From Acinetobacter dispersus (lineage in GTDB: Bacteria > Pseudomonadota > Gammaproteobacteria > Pseudomonadales > Moraxellaceae): DNA of 64,000 nucleotides. A program made the translations under genes and the position numbers. The stretch spans positions 1,302,001 to 1,366,000 of the forward strand of contig NZ_CP041970.1 of assembly GCF_009884975.1 (NCBI RefSeq), in the 5' to 3' direction. Below the pieces are notes generated by a model, which did no database searches, was not told where the DNA came from, and saw only the letters and a program-made list of their open reading frames with translations. Of the stretch, positions 26,226 through 36,450 are shown in pieces (the stretch's first letter is position 1; every line of letters begins with the position of its first letter).

Positions 26226-27580
26226 TTATAAACGCATGAAGTCGTTAAATAAAGCCAAAAGCATCATGCTACCGAGCAGTACCATACCAACTTTTAGACC
26301 AAACATCTGTATTTGTTCAGAAACAGGTTTACCACGAATTGCTTCGATGAAGTAATAAACTAAGTGACCACCATCAAGCATCGGAATGGGTAATAAATTT
26401 AGAATTCCCAAGCTCACACTCATCAAAGCCATAAATGAAATAAAGGTTTGCCAACCCATTTCAGCACTTTGGCCAGCGACTTTTGCTATGGTGATTGGAC
26501 CAGATAAATTATCCAAACCAATTAAACCACGTACCATTTTGATAATAGAGTTAAAAATCATGCCCGAAAGCTGTGTGGTCTTTTCAAATGCAACAACCAA
26601 AGCTTCTATAGGTGAATATTGAATGGTTTGCTTATAATCATTCGGAATTGTGATTTTACCTGCATCACTTTTCACACCAAGCATTCCCGTCGTATTACCC
26701 ATATTATCGCGCTGCCCTTGAGGCATCACTTGCAAATGGACAAGTTGACCTTGACGCATCACATCAATATTTAAAAGCTTTTCTGGCGAACTTTGAACAA
26801 CCGCAACTACATCAAACCAATCTTTCATTGCTACGTTATCAATTGCAACAATTTGGTCGCCAGCTTTCATACCTTGGCGTATTGCAGCACCATCAGTGCT
26901 TAATTCTTTAACCACTGCAGGAATCTGAGGACGATATGGTAGAAAACCCAGTACATCCAAAGGCGACTGACTTTGATCTTTTAAAAATTCTTTAATAGGT
27001 AAACTAAATTGTTTTTCAGTTCCAGCACGATCAACAATGATCGAGACTTGCCCAGTTTCACCAACACGATTGACTAAAGCATAATTTAGCTTTCCCATGT
27101 TGGCGTTGTTTGTCCGTCAACATTGATAATCTTATCGCCCACTTTTAAATCAACCTGAGCGGCTGGCGTATTTGGTATCACTTTACCAATACGAGTATTC
27201 AACTGCTCTTGTGCTGGTAAAAATAAAATCCAGAACAGAAACACTGCAAAAATCAGGTTAATCAGAGGACCAGCAGCGACAATTGCAATCCGCTTCCACG
27301 GAGATTGACGGTTAAATGCATAAGGCAAATCTTGCTCAGCAACATTACCTTCTCGCTCATCCAACATTTTGACATAACCACCTAGAGGTAATGCCGAAAG
27401 CTGATATTGAATCCCTGATTTTTTAGATTGCCATTTCAATAAAGTTGGACCAAAGCCGATGGAATAAACCAACACTTTGACACCTAATCTACGTGCAACC
27501 CAATAATGACCAAATTCATGAATTGCGATCAGAGGGCCAAGCAATAAAATCGCTGCAACAATCATAAATAGTGCATTCAT
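26226..27580 (-). pseudogene. rseP: Site-2 protease RseP, interrupted by a one-base frameshift
   Basis: RseP is an inner-membrane zinc metalloprotease that cuts transmembrane segments of anti-sigma factors and leftover signal peptides. The N-terminal 164 residues (27580-27086) carry the zinc motif IHEFGH and the start of the first PDZ domain. The remaining part, in another frame (to 26226), carries the rest of the PDZ pair, a second motif LNLLPIPMLDGGHLVYY and the last membrane segments. At about 27092 the reading TGG-GAA-AGC-TAA ends frame 1 after PTWES. One extra A gives TGG-GAA-AAG-CTA, hence PTWEKLNYALVNR, a continuous protein of 451 residues. rseP is essential in E. coli, so a sequencing error in an A run is a serious alternative to real loss. 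Confidence 0.92.
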
Positions 27581-27585
27581 ACGAT

Positions 27586-28782
27586 TTAGCCTCCTATACT
27601 CACAATATACTTTTCTGCAATCCGTCTTGCGATCATATCAGTCTGCAAAATGATGTCTATGTTTTCTGCTTTAGCATTTTGTACAGTTTGCAAAGTATTT
27701 TCGACCACTTGAGCAATCTGAGTAAATCGAATCCTTTGCTGCAAAAATGCTGCAACCGCAATTTCATTAGCCGCATTTAAAATGGTTGGCGCTAAACCAC
27801 CCGCACGCATTGCCTGACGTGCTAAATCCAATGCTGGAAATTTAACAAGATCAGGTGATTGGAAATTTAATTGAGCTGTTTCAAATAAATTTAAAGCAGG
27901 AACATGTGTTGCCAAACGTTTTGGCCATGCCAATGCATGTGCAATCGGCGTACACATATCAGGATTACCCATTTGTGCCAAAGTTGAACCATCCACGTAT
28001 TGCACCATGGAATGAATAATACTTTGTGGATGAACAACAACTGTAACAAAATGTTCTGATATTGAAAACAAATGACAAGCTTCGATCAATTCTAAGCCTT
28101 TATTCATTAAAGTTGCTGAATCAACCGAAATTTTCTGCCCCATAGACCAGTTTGGATGCTTACATGCTTGTTGCGGTGTTACATCATGCAATTGTTCTAA
28201 GGTGTGATTCAGAAAAGGACCACCCGATGCAGTTAAAAGAATTTGCGAAACACCCAATTGTGGCTGGCCTGTTCTTTCTGCATTTAAATAATTATGAGGT
28301 AAAGATTGAAAGATTGCATTGTGCTCAGAGTCCACAGGCAATAACAGCGCATTATTATCTTTTGCAGCTTGCATCATGATGTCGCCTGACATCACCAATG
28401 ATTCTTTATTCGCTAATAGAACACGCTTACCTGCTTTTACAGCAGCAAGTGTGGGCAACAGTCCAGCCGCACCCACAATCGCTGCCATCACAATATCGAC
28501 ATCAACATGTTCAGCAATTGTGATCAAACCTGCTTCATCCGTTAAAATTTCAATCTGTTTTAGATTTTCTTGATTGAAACGTTGCTGCAACTCAAATGCT
28601 TTTTCATTTGGTACAACAACAATTTTCGGATGATATTTTTTACAAATTTCTAAAAGTTCATCTAAACGACTATATGCAGAGACTGCAAATACAGTGTATT
28701 GATCTGGGTGTTGTTCCAATACTTTTAAAGTACTTTGTCCAATTGAACCCGTAACACCCAATATACAAACAGCTTGAGTCAT
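27586..28782 (-). CDS. dxr: 1-deoxy-D-xylulose 5-phosphate reductoisomerase
   Basis: A 398-residue NADPH enzyme that makes 2-C-methyl-D-erythritol 4-phosphate, the committed step of the non-mevalonate isoprenoid route. The N-terminus has the NADPH motif CILGVTGSIGQSTLKVL. The metal-binding segment LLPVDSEHNAIFQSL lies near residue 150 and the substrate loop near ILLTASGGPF. The isoprenoid product feeds UppS, encoded two genes upstream. It begins 1 base beyond the cdsA stop. Confidence 0.96.
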   Translation of the reverse strand: MTQAVCILGVTGSIGQSTLKVLEQHPDQYTVFAVSAYSRLDELLEICKKYHPKIVVVPNEKAFELQQRFNQENLKQIEILTDEAGLITIAEHVDVDIVMAAIVGAAGLLPTLAAVKAGKRVLLANKESLVMSGDIMMQAAKDNNALLLPVDSEHNAIFQSLPHNYLNAERTGQPQLGVSQILLTASGGPFLNHTLEQLHDVTPQQACKHPNWSMGQKISVDSATLMNKGLELIEACHLFSISEHFVTVVVHPQSIIHSMVQYVDGSTLAQMGNPDMCTPIAHALAWPKRLATHVPALNLFETAQLNFQSPDLVKFPALDLARQAMRAGGLAPTILNAANEIAVAAFLQQRIRFTQIAQVVENTLQTVQNAKAENIDIILQTDMIARRIAEKYIVSIGG

Positions 28783-29607
28783 TTAAAGATCTACACCAAT
28801 AAGTTTTAATATATACATACCTGTCGCAAAAATCGGTGCAGCAGCAAGTAAAGAATCTATACGATCTAATACACCACCATGCCCAGGAAGAACACGACCT
28901 GAATCTTTGATTCCCGCACGACGCTTAATCATAGATTCAAACAAATCACCTAACACAGATGCAAACACGGTAACTATTGAAAGGATTAAAAATAAAATAA
29001 GCTGTACAACACTTAAATTTAAATAGAAATATTGTACAACCAACATAATGATAATTGTAGTTGCAATGCCGCCATATAAACCTTCAACAGATTTATTTGG
29101 GCTTACAAATGGTGCGAGTTTTTTCTTACCAAATTTACGCCCAACGAAATATGCACCACTATCCGCACCCCATACTAACAGGAACAAATACATCAACCAC
29201 CATGGCGAACTATGCCAAACGGCATAAAGTGCGGTAACAGCAGCAGATATCAGAATAAAGCCAACTACATATAAGGATACGTTGTACCAACTATCTGATT
29301 CAGGGAAATTTTTAACCCAATAAATACTGCCTAACCACGTAAGAATAGATGCTGCCCACAGTAAAAGTGCGACATCATCAAAGAATAATGCCAGTGTTGA
29401 TATTGCTGCAACACATCCACCATATACCCACGCTTTAGGTTTTGACACAGGCGCGACTGCACGAGGCATAAGCTTAAACCACTCATAACCTGCAACCCCC
29501 GCAGCTAAAATCATAAGCATAAACATTGGATAATGTGATTGCGTTGCAAACATGCAACTTAAAACAACAGCAACTAACACCAATGCGGTAATAATCCGCT
29601 CTAACAT
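28783..29607 (-). CDS. cdsA: Phosphatidate cytidylyltransferase CdsA
   Basis: A 274-residue polytopic membrane enzyme that makes CDP-diacylglycerol from phosphatidate and CTP, the branch point of phospholipid synthesis. It has about eight hydrophobic segments. The family signature near the C-terminus is KDSGRVLPGHGGVLDRIDSL, preceded by FVSPNKSVEGLYGG. It lies between uppS and dxr, the usual order. Confidence 0.96.
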   Translation of the reverse strand: MLERIITALVLVAVVLSCMFATQSHYPMFMLMILAAGVAGYEWFKLMPRAVAPVSKPKAWVYGGCVAAISTLALFFDDVALLLWAASILTWLGSIYWVKNFPESDSWYNVSLYVVGFILISAAVTALYAVWHSSPWWLMYLFLLVWGADSGAYFVGRKFGKKKLAPFVSPNKSVEGLYGGIATTIIIMLVVQYFYLNLSVVQLILFLILSIVTVFASVLGDLFESMIKRRAGIKDSGRVLPGHGGVLDRIDSLLAAAPIFATGMYILKLIGVDL

Positions 29608-29609
29608 TA

Positions 29610-30359
29610 TTAATTCTCTATTTTCGCTTGTTGAATCTGTTCTGAGGTTTTACCAAAGCGTCTTTCACGTCCTGAAAAAACACGAAATGCGTGATCTAAC
29701 TCTTTCACTGTAAACTCGGGCCATAAAGTATCGGTAAAATACAATTCGGCATACGCAGCTTGCCACAGTAAAAAGTTAGACAAACGATAGTCACCGCCTG
29801 TACGAATTAACAAATCGACAGCAGGAAGATCATTTAGACTGACATATTTATCAAATAAATCAACATTTATCTGATCTGCTTGAAGTTTTCCAGCAAGCAC
29901 ATCTTGAGCAATGACTTTTGCGGCCTGAGCCATATCCCACATGCCACCATAACTAATGGCAATGGTGAGTGTCATTGAATCAAAAACTGCTGTTTTCTGC
30001 TCTGCATATCGCATTAAATCACGCAACTCATTCGATAACCGAGAACGGTCTCCAATGAAACGAAGCGCGATATTGAATTTCTCCATACGAGGCAGCTGCT
30101 CATGAATTGTTTCTTCTAACAATCTCATTAACAGATCAACTTCATACTGTGGTCGATTCCAGTTTTCGCTTGAGAATGCAAAAACCGTTAATGCACGAAC
30201 ACCTTCTTTTTTACAATGCTCAACAATAGGATCCAAGACATTCTTGCCTTCTCGATGCCCATCGCCTTTTTGCATTTGCTTTTTTTTGGCAAAACGATTG
30301 TTGCCATCCATGATGATGGCAACATGTTGAGGAAGAAGCGGTTCTTCTTGCAAGGTCAT
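29610..30359 (-). CDS. uppS: Undecaprenyl diphosphate synthase
   Basis: A 249-residue cis-prenyltransferase that makes the C55 lipid carrier for peptidoglycan and surface polysaccharides. It shows the catalytic Asp in VAIIMDGNNRFAKK, the segment ALTVFAFSSENWNRP and the C-terminal signature DLLIRTGGDYRLSNFLLWQAAYAELYF split over residues about 195-220. Its ATG follows the frr stop by 7 bases, so it is translated with frr. Confidence 0.96.
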   Translation of the reverse strand: MTLQEEPLLPQHVAIIMDGNNRFAKKKQMQKGDGHREGKNVLDPIVEHCKKEGVRALTVFAFSSENWNRPQYEVDLLMRLLEETIHEQLPRMEKFNIALRFIGDRSRLSNELRDLMRYAEQKTAVFDSMTLTIAISYGGMWDMAQAAKVIAQDVLAGKLQADQINVDLFDKYVSLNDLPAVDLLIRTGGDYRLSNFLLWQAAYAELYFTDTLWPEFTVKELDHAFRVFSGRERRFGKTSEQIQQAKIEN

Positions 30360-30366
30360 AGTAATA

Positions 30367-30921
30367 TCAGACCTTCATCAACTCTGCTTCTTTCGCTGCA
30401 AGACGCTTATCAACTTCTGCAACATATTTATCAGTCATTTTCTGGATTTCATCTGATGCACGGCGATCATCATCTTCAGAAATTTCTTTTTCTTTCAACA
30501 ATGCTTTGATATCACCTAACACATCACGACGAATATTACGAATCGCAACTTTGGCATTTTCAGCTTCTGAACGAGCAACCTTCTGCATGTCACGACGAGT
30601 TTCTTCAGTTAATGCCGCCATTGGTACACGGATTGCATCAGCAGTAATTGGGTTCAATCCCAAACCTGCTTCACGAATCGCTTTATCAATCGCAGCAACC
30701 ATCGAACGCTCAAATGGTTGAACCAATAGTGTACGTGAATCTTCAAGTCCAACGTTTGCCACTTGATTCAATGGAACATCAGAGCCATAGTAAGAAACCA
30801 TCACACCATTTAAAATAGATGGGTGCGCACGACCTGTACGAACTTTAGCAAAGCCTAACTCTAACGAGTCAAGCGACTTCTGCATACGCTGTTCGCCATC
30901 TTGTTTGAGATCGTTAATCAT
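30367..30921 (-). CDS. frr: Ribosome recycling factor
   Basis: A 184-residue cytoplasmic protein that, with EF-G, splits the ribosome after termination. Signature segments are [20 protein letters not shown] ([23 protein letters not shown]), [18 protein letters not shown] and the helical C-terminus. It is the first gene of the leftward envelope block and is separated from pyrH by 343 bases, a larger gap than in many relatives where pyrH and frr are adjacent. Confidence 0.96.
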   Translation of the reverse strand: MINDLKQDGEQRMQKSLDSLELGFAKVRTGRAHPSILNGVMVSYYGSDVPLNQVANVGLEDSRTLLVQPFERSMVAAIDKAIREAGLGLNPITADAIRVPMAALTEETRRDMQKVARSEAENAKVAIRNIRRDVLGDIKALLKEKEISEDDDRRASDEIQKMTDKYVAEVDKRLAAKEAELMKV

Positions 30922-31264
30922 ATGATCTTCCTTACTTATTCATAGGTATTACAAAATATTTAGACATTAGTATAAAGAGCTTTATGGCTCACGTACATGA
31001 GGGTTTATTAACATTTCACAGATGATTGCGACAGAGAATGTTTTTTAGGCGATACAAGGCATGTTTTATGAAATTTAGCCATTCTAAATAAATTAAACAT
31101 AACGCAGTAGCGCCAAAAAAGATTCCTGCCCCTCTGGGTTATGACTAAAACTGCCACAAACGTCGTTATGAAACTCAATAAGGGTATCGCCATTATTTTC
31201 GCTTCATGCCTAGTTTGTGTTGTTTTAGTCTATAACGCAATGCATGGTGAAATATTAACAAACC
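30922..31264. other. 343-base gap between pyrH and frr
   Basis: The right part is covered by a small plus-strand frame (31141-31272, listed separately). The left part (30922-31130) holds the frr ribosome site AGGAAG at about 30930-30935. I see no hairpin terminator for pyrH. A minus-strand frame at 31008-31193 lacks a ribosome site and is probably chance. Confidence 0.5.
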
Positions 31265-31272
31265 CTAATTAG
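31141..31272 (+). CDS. Possible small membrane protein (43 residues)
   Basis: A plus-strand ATG at 31141 opens a 43-codon frame with a basic N-terminus ([15 protein letters not shown]), one hydrophobic segment ([19 protein letters not shown]) and a short polar tail (HGEILTNPN). This is the layout of single-span small proteins. An internal ATG at 31168 would give 34 residues. No good Shine-Dalgarno sequence precedes either. Its last 8 bases overlap the 3 prime end of pyrH on the other strand. It could be chance. Confidence 0.3.
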   Translation: MTKTATNVVMKLNKGIAIIFASCLVCVVLVYNAMHGEILTNPN

Positions 31273-31993
31273 TAACGTGAGTACCCTCTTTTTCGCCCAT
31301 TACAACAGAAAGTAACGCACCAGATTTGTTCATATCAAAAACTTGCAATGGAACATTGTGGTCACGACATAAACAAATTGCCGTAAGATCCATTACACCA
31401 AGCTTCTCATCTAAAACCTGATCAAAAGTTAAATGATCATATTTAACCGCATCATCGTACTTACTTGGATCTTTATTATAAACTCCATCAACTTTAGTTG
31501 CTTTTAAAATCAAGTTTGATTCGATCTCAATACCACGCAGGCAAGCAGCTGTGTCCGTAGTAAAGAATGGGTTACCTGTACCCGCAACAAATACACAAAC
31601 TTCGCCTTGGCTTAAGTGACGAATCGCATCACGGCTTGAATATGGCTCAACCACGGTACCAATCGACAAAGCTGACATTAAACGCGTTTTGATATTACGG
31701 CGTACCAATGCATCACGCAGTGCCAAACCATTCATTACCGTTGCCAACATACCCATTTGGTCACCCGTAACACGACCAACCAAACCATCTTTTTGCAATT
31801 GGCTACCGCGATACAAATTACCACCACCAACAACAATACCAACTTGAACGCCTAAACCAACCAAGTGAGCGATTGAAAGTGACATTTGATCTAATACTTG
31901 GGCATCAATACCCATATCTTTATTGCCTGCTAAAGCTTCACCTGAAAGCTTTAGCAAAATACGTGCATAACGTGGATTCTTAGAAGCTGACAT
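31265..31993 (-). CDS. pyrH: UMP kinase PyrH
   Basis: A 242-residue bacterial UMP kinase, converting UMP to UDP for RNA and UDP-sugar synthesis. It has [14 protein letters not shown] near the N-terminus, [13 protein letters not shown] and [23 protein letters not shown] precedes the ATG at 31993; a longer frame to 32020 lacks such support. rimO ends 51 bases upstream. Confidence 0.95.
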   Translation of the reverse strand: MSASKNPRYARILLKLSGEALAGNKDMGIDAQVLDQMSLSIAHLVGLGVQVGIVVGGGNLYRGSQLQKDGLVGRVTGDQMGMLATVMNGLALRDALVRRNIKTRLMSALSIGTVVEPYSSRDAIRHLSQGEVCVFVAGTGNPFFTTDTAACLRGIEIESNLILKATKVDGVYNKDPSKYDDAVKYDHLTFDQVLDEKLGVMDLTAICLCRDHNVPLQVFDMNKSGALLSVVMGEKEGTHVTN

Positions 31994-32044
31994 ACTTTTC
32001 TCCAAACCGACCAATCTCAAAACTTTCTTAAATTTAATTCAACA

Positions 32045-33388
32045 TCAAGCTGATTTAATCTGAATTAACTTTGCAAACAAGTCATACTCATCCGCATCCG
32101 TAATTTCAACTTCAAGCAAGTTACCTGCTTTAATCAGACTCTTATCAATATCTTCAACAAAAACGTTACCATCAATTTCAGGTGCGTCTGCATATGAGCG
32201 CGCAACGGCCACAGGGAATTCTTCTTCCAAGCTATCAACCAATACCGTCATTCTCTGACCAATACGTTTTTGCAATTTAGCTGCTGAAATTGCTTGCTGC
32301 ACTTCCATGAAGCGTTCATAACGCTCTTGCTTGATCTCTTCTGGCACATGGTCTGGAAGATCATTTGCTGTTGCACCCTCAACAGGTGAATAGGTAAAAC
32401 AGCCAACGCGATCTAATTGCGCTTCTTTTAACCATTCCAACAACATTTGGAAATCTTCTTCCGTTTCACCTGGGAAACCAACAACGAAAGTTGAGCGAAT
32501 CACCAATTCAGGGCATTTTTCACGCCATAGTTTCAGGCGCTCTAAAGTATTTTCACTATGAGCTGGTCGCTTCATCAATTTTAAGATGCGCGGACTGGCG
32601 TGCTGAAAAGGAATATCTAAATAAGGCAGGATTTTGCCCTGAGCCATCAAATCAATCGCAGCATCCACATGCGGATATGGATAAACGTAATGTAAACGTA
32701 CCCAAATACCTAACTGACCAAGTGCTTCACACATATCATAGAATTTGGTTTTAACTGGCTGGCCATTCCAAAAATCTAACTTGTACTTGGTATCCACACC
32801 ATAGGCAGAAGTATCCTGAGAGATCACCAGAATCTCTTTTACTCCCGCACGCTTAAGTGCAGCTGCTTCATCCATCACTTTCCCAACAGGACGAGACACA
32901 AGGTCGCCACGCATGCTAGGGATAATGCAGAATGTACAACGGTGATTACACCCTTCCGAGATTTTTAAATAAGCATAATGCTTCGGTGTTAAACGAACAC
33001 CTTGCTCTGGGACTAAATCAATAAACGGGTTATGTTTTGGCGGTGCTGGTACATATTCATGTACTGCTTCCATTACATCTTGATAGGCTGCTGCACCTGT
33101 TACTTTAAGAACATTTGGGTGCATCTGGCGAATTTTGTCTTCGTCTTTACCTAAACAGCCAGTAACGATTACTCGACCATTTTCACTCATGGCTTCGCCA
33201 ATGGCGTCTAAAGACTCTTGTACTGCAGATTCAATAAAACCACAGGTATTAACAACAACCAAATCTGCACCGTCATAATCTGATGCGACTTGATAACCTT
33301 CAGTCTTTAACTGAGTTAAAATTCGTTCAGAATCTACCAATGCCTTAGGACAACCTAAAGATACAAAACCGACTTTGGGGGTCTTCAT
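32045..33388 (-). CDS. rimO: Ribosomal protein S12 methylthiotransferase RimO
   Basis: A 447-residue radical SAM enzyme that adds a methylthio group to an Asp of ribosomal protein S12. The N-terminal UPF0004 domain holds cluster Cys residues ([34 protein letters not shown]). The radical SAM motif is [11 protein letters not shown] (CxxxCxxC) near residue 150, and a TRAM domain ends the protein. The ATG at 33388 gives the family start [15 protein letters not shown] with GGAG upstream; the 32-codon longer frame is not supported. Confidence 0.95.
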   Translation of the reverse strand: MKTPKVGFVSLGCPKALVDSERILTQLKTEGYQVASDYDGADLVVVNTCGFIESAVQESLDAIGEAMSENGRVIVTGCLGKDEDKIRQMHPNVLKVTGAAAYQDVMEAVHEYVPAPPKHNPFIDLVPEQGVRLTPKHYAYLKISEGCNHRCTFCIIPSMRGDLVSRPVGKVMDEAAALKRAGVKEILVISQDTSAYGVDTKYKLDFWNGQPVKTKFYDMCEALGQLGIWVRLHYVYPYPHVDAAIDLMAQGKILPYLDIPFQHASPRILKLMKRPAHSENTLERLKLWREKCPELVIRSTFVVGFPGETEEDFQMLLEWLKEAQLDRVGCFTYSPVEGATANDLPDHVPEEIKQERYERFMEVQQAISAAKLQKRIGQRMTVLVDSLEEEFPVAVARSYADAPEIDGNVFVEDIDKSLIKAGNLLEVEITDADEYDLFAKLIQIKSA

Positions 33389-33716
33389 GAATCTGCGCTC
33401 CACTAGAATCGGCGTATTGTATGACTTTTCTTTGCTTACGCATAGCTGCAAAGCCATCTCTTTGTGTAATGCACCAAAATACAACCAAAATTTTAAATAA
33501 AATCCAACAACGCACCAATTTGGAACATAATAAAATATTGAAATAAGCGGATGTATGTGAAAAATACCGTATAAATCGATTCTTTCAGATTTAAGTGATT
33601 GAAATTTAGTTAATACAAAGTTGGCTTGTATTTTGCATAAAGTACATTTTAGAAGTTAATGGCTATTCATTAAAATTTATATTTATTGCGCCATTTTAAA
33701 ACAGGATGATTCACAA
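33389..33716. promoter_or_regulatory. Divergent rimO / ntrB intergenic region
   Basis: A 328-base AT-rich region separates the two start codons and must hold both promoters. I see no convincing sigma-54 GG-N10-GC element, hairpin or RNA gene. AGGATG at about 33703 is the likely ribosome site of ntrB. Confidence 0.4.
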
Positions 33717-34826
33717 ATGGATCAACAGAACACTATCGACTATCGACTCTTAGTAGATAATCTGAGCACTGCCATTTTATTGGTCGATAGTAAGCTTAAT
33801 ATTTTTTATTTAAATTCTGCTTGTGAAGCATTATTTGATATCAGCTTGCTCCGTGCTTCGGGTCAACCTGTATTAAATTTACTACATGCACATGATGATT
33901 CGTTTAATACACATGAAGCATTATTAAACACTTTAGAAAGTGGGCAACACTATACCCGTCGTGAAGCCGTGATCAATGTGAATTTCAAACCGATTCATGT
34001 CGATTACACGGTATCACAACTCAATGCAGGCAAAAGCTATCATCCACTCCTGTTAATTGAACTCAATCCAATTGACCGTATGTTGAAAATTTCGAAAGAA
34101 GAAAACCTAGTTCAACAACATCAAGTGGCTCGTCAGTTAGTTCGCGGCGTAGCACATGAAATTAAAAACCCCTTAGCAGGTATTCGTGGCGCAACACAAC
34201 TACTTGCCCGTAGTCTGGGTGATGATAACTATCGTGAATTTACCGACATTATTATTAGTGAAGTTGATCGTTTGACCAATCTTGCGGACACCATGCTCGG
34301 TTCACGTCAATTACCAAGCTACGAACATGTCAATGTGCATGAACCTTTAGAACGCGTTCGCTCCCTCATTGCAAATCAAACCAAGAAAAAAATTAAGATC
34401 ACACGCGACTATGACCTTTCTTTACCCGACGTTATGGCCGATCGGGACCAATTGATTCAAGTCATGCTCAACATCAGTGTCAATGCTGTACAGGCCATGA
34501 CTGAGAATAAAGACTTCTTTACCGACTCAGAACCAGAGCTGGTTTTAAGAACCCGAATACAACGCCTTGTCACCATTAATGGTGTGCTGAATCGCTCAAC
34601 AGTTCGCATTGACATTGAAGACAATGGCCCCGGTGTTCCAGAGAGCATCTTGGAGTCCGTTTTCTATCCGCTAGTCACTGGCCGTGCCAAAGGCACAGGA
34701 CTGGGTCTCAGTATCGCTCAGAATATTATGCATCAACATAACGGAATGATTGAGTGTCAATCAGTTCCAGGAAAAACCGTATTTAGCCTATATCTACCTT
34801 GGGAGTTAAACCATGTCACGAAATAA
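33717..34826 (+). CDS. glnL: Nitrogen regulation sensor kinase NtrB
   Basis: A 369-residue cytoplasmic histidine kinase that phosphorylates NtrC when nitrogen is scarce. It has an N-terminal PAS domain (LLVDNLSTAILLVDSKLNIFYLN), the H-box GVAHEIKNPLAGIRGATQLLA with the phosphorylated His near residue 147, and ATPase boxes NVSVNAVQAM-like (LNISVNAVQAMTE), DIEDNGPGVPE and GLGLSIAQNIM. The last 14 bases overlap ntrC. No glnA lies beside it. Confidence 0.94.
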   Translation: MDQQNTIDYRLLVDNLSTAILLVDSKLNIFYLNSACEALFDISLLRASGQPVLNLLHAHDDSFNTHEALLNTLESGQHYTRREAVINVNFKPIHVDYTVSQLNAGKSYHPLLLIELNPIDRMLKISKEENLVQQHQVARQLVRGVAHEIKNPLAGIRGATQLLARSLGDDNYREFTDIIISEVDRLTNLADTMLGSRQLPSYEHVNVHEPLERVRSLIANQTKKKIKITRDYDLSLPDVMADRDQLIQVMLNISVNAVQAMTENKDFFTDSEPELVLRTRIQRLVTINGVLNRSTVRIDIEDNGPGVPESILESVFYPLVTGRAKGTGLGLSIAQNIMHQHNGMIECQSVPGKTVFSLYLPWELNHVTK

Positions 34827-36306
34827 AATTTGGGTAATAGATGACGATCGTGCCATGCGTTGGGTACTGGAAAAAACCTTTAAAGAAGAGGGTTTTGATG
34901 TCACCAACTTTGAAGAGGCACAGACTGCGCTTGAGCGTTTACATGATGATGCGCCCGATGTAATTTTAACCGATATCCGTATGCCAGGGATTGATGGTTT
35001 AACCTTCTTATCTAAAGTTAAAAATACGCATCCAGATCTGCCTGTCATCATCATGACCGCACACTCTGACTTAGAGTCAGCTGTTTCGAGTTATCAAACA
35101 GGTGCTTTTGAGTATTTACCGAAACCATTCGATATCGATGAAGCATTGGCTTTGGTTAATCGTGCGATTTTGCATATCAATAAATTGCAACAACAAGAAG
35201 CAACCAAAACTGCTTCACCATTGCAATCGACCGAAATTATTGGTGAATCACCTGCAATGCAGGAAGTATTCCGTGCAATTGGTCGCTTATCACAATCACA
35301 CATTACTGTATTGATTAATGGTGAATCTGGTACAGGTAAAGAGCTGGTTGCCCATGCACTGCATAAACACTCACCTCGTCGCGCCAAACCTTTTATCGCA
35401 TTAAACATGGCAGCCATTCCAAAAGACTTGATTGAAACCGAGTTATTTGGTCATGAAAAAGGCGCATTTACTGGTGCAAACACACAGCATCAAGGCCGTT
35501 TTGAACAAGCCAATGGCGGTACTTTATTTCTTGATGAAATCGGTGATATGCCATTTGAAACACAAACACGTTTGCTTCGTGTTTTAGCAGATGGTGAGTT
35601 CTACCGTGTCGGTGGTCATATCCCAGTCAAGGTTGATGTACGTATCGTGGCTGCAACCCATCAAGATTTGGAAAAACTGGTGAATGAAGGACGTTTCCGT
35701 GAAGACTTATATCACCGTCTAAACGTCATTCGTATTCATATTCCAAAGCTATCTCATCGTAGCGAAGACATTCCGATGTTAGCGCAGCATTTCTTGGCAC
35801 GTGCAGGCAAAGAACTTGGAGTCAGTCCTAAAATCTTACGCACTGAAACCACAGACTATATGCAACAACTGCCTTGGCCGGGTAATGTGCGTCAGCTGGA
35901 AAATACTTGTCGCTGGTTAACAGTGATGATCACAGGTCGTGAAGTCTACCCAGAAGATCTGCCTGCTGAGCTTAAGCAAGCCTCTGTGCATAAGAACAAT
36001 GATGCTCAAGCTGCGTCTAATACCAGCCCTGCTTTGGTTGAACGCATTGCCGTTCATCATTGGGATGAGTTATTGGCACAATGGGCGATCCAAAAGCTTA
36101 AAAATGGTGAAATGAAGCTTTTAGACATCGCAACGCCTATGTTTGAGCGCACGCTGATTAATGCCGCGCTACAACAAACGCGTGGACGTAAACGCCATGC
36201 CGCTGAGCTTTTAGGTTGGGGTCGTAATACCCTTACCCGCAAACTCAAAGAGCTCGGTATGGATTCTACCGATGATGATGATGACGAAGAAATTCGTTCT
36301 GCTTAA
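34813..36306 (+). CDS. glnG: Nitrogen regulation response regulator NtrC
   Basis: A 497-residue sigma-54 activator. The receiver domain has the phospho-acceptor Asp in [14 protein letters not shown] near residue 54. The AAA+ domain has Walker [15 protein letters not shown], the sigma-54 contact loop EKGAFTGA and Walker [14 protein letters not shown] Fis-type DNA-binding helix-turn-helix ([23 protein letters not shown]) ends the protein. It would act on NtrC dyads such as those proposed upstream of moaA in this window. It is translationally coupled to ntrB. Confidence 0.95.
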   Translation: MSRNKIWVIDDDRAMRWVLEKTFKEEGFDVTNFEEAQTALERLHDDAPDVILTDIRMPGIDGLTFLSKVKNTHPDLPVIIMTAHSDLESAVSSYQTGAFEYLPKPFDIDEALALVNRAILHINKLQQQEATKTASPLQSTEIIGESPAMQEVFRAIGRLSQSHITVLINGESGTGKELVAHALHKHSPRRAKPFIALNMAAIPKDLIETELFGHEKGAFTGANTQHQGRFEQANGGTLFLDEIGDMPFETQTRLLRVLADGEFYRVGGHIPVKVDVRIVAATHQDLEKLVNEGRFREDLYHRLNVIRIHIPKLSHRSEDIPMLAQHFLARAGKELGVSPKILRTETTDYMQQLPWPGNVRQLENTCRWLTVMITGREVYPEDLPAELKQASVHKNNDAQAASNTSPALVERIAVHHWDELLAQWAIQKLKNGEMKLLDIATPMFERTLINAALQQTRGRKRHAAELLGWGRNTLTRKLKELGMDSTDDDDDEEIRSA

Positions 36307-36318
36307 TTAAAAGACTAT

Positions 36319-36349
36319 AAAAAAGCGAGTACACGTTACTCGCTTTTTT
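36319..36349 (+). terminator. Intrinsic terminator of ntrBC
   Basis: GCGAGTA (36325-36331) pairs with TACTCGC (36337-36343), extended by A and T runs on both sides; it starts 13 bases after the ntrC stop. Confidence 0.9.
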
Positions 36350-36388
36350 ATTTGAATTGAGAAATTTTGGAACACTCATCAATTCCAT

Positions 36389-36409
36389 AACCATACAATG
36401 GATATGGTT
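36389..36409. promoter_or_regulatory. Candidate TetR operator
   Basis: AACCATA, seven bases, TATGGTT forms a perfect 7-bp dyad. It lies 6 bases before a likely -10 box TATACT (36415-36420) and about 40 bases before the TetR gene, so it is well placed for autoregulation. Confidence 0.45.
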
Positions 36410-36450
36410 TTTGTTATACTAGAATCACCCCAACCACCCCAAAGTAGATA

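Noticed and set aside
31008..31193. 61-codon minus-strand frame in the pyrH-frr gap
   Set aside because: No ribosome site; the hydrophobic stretch is partly the complement of the plus-strand small frame.
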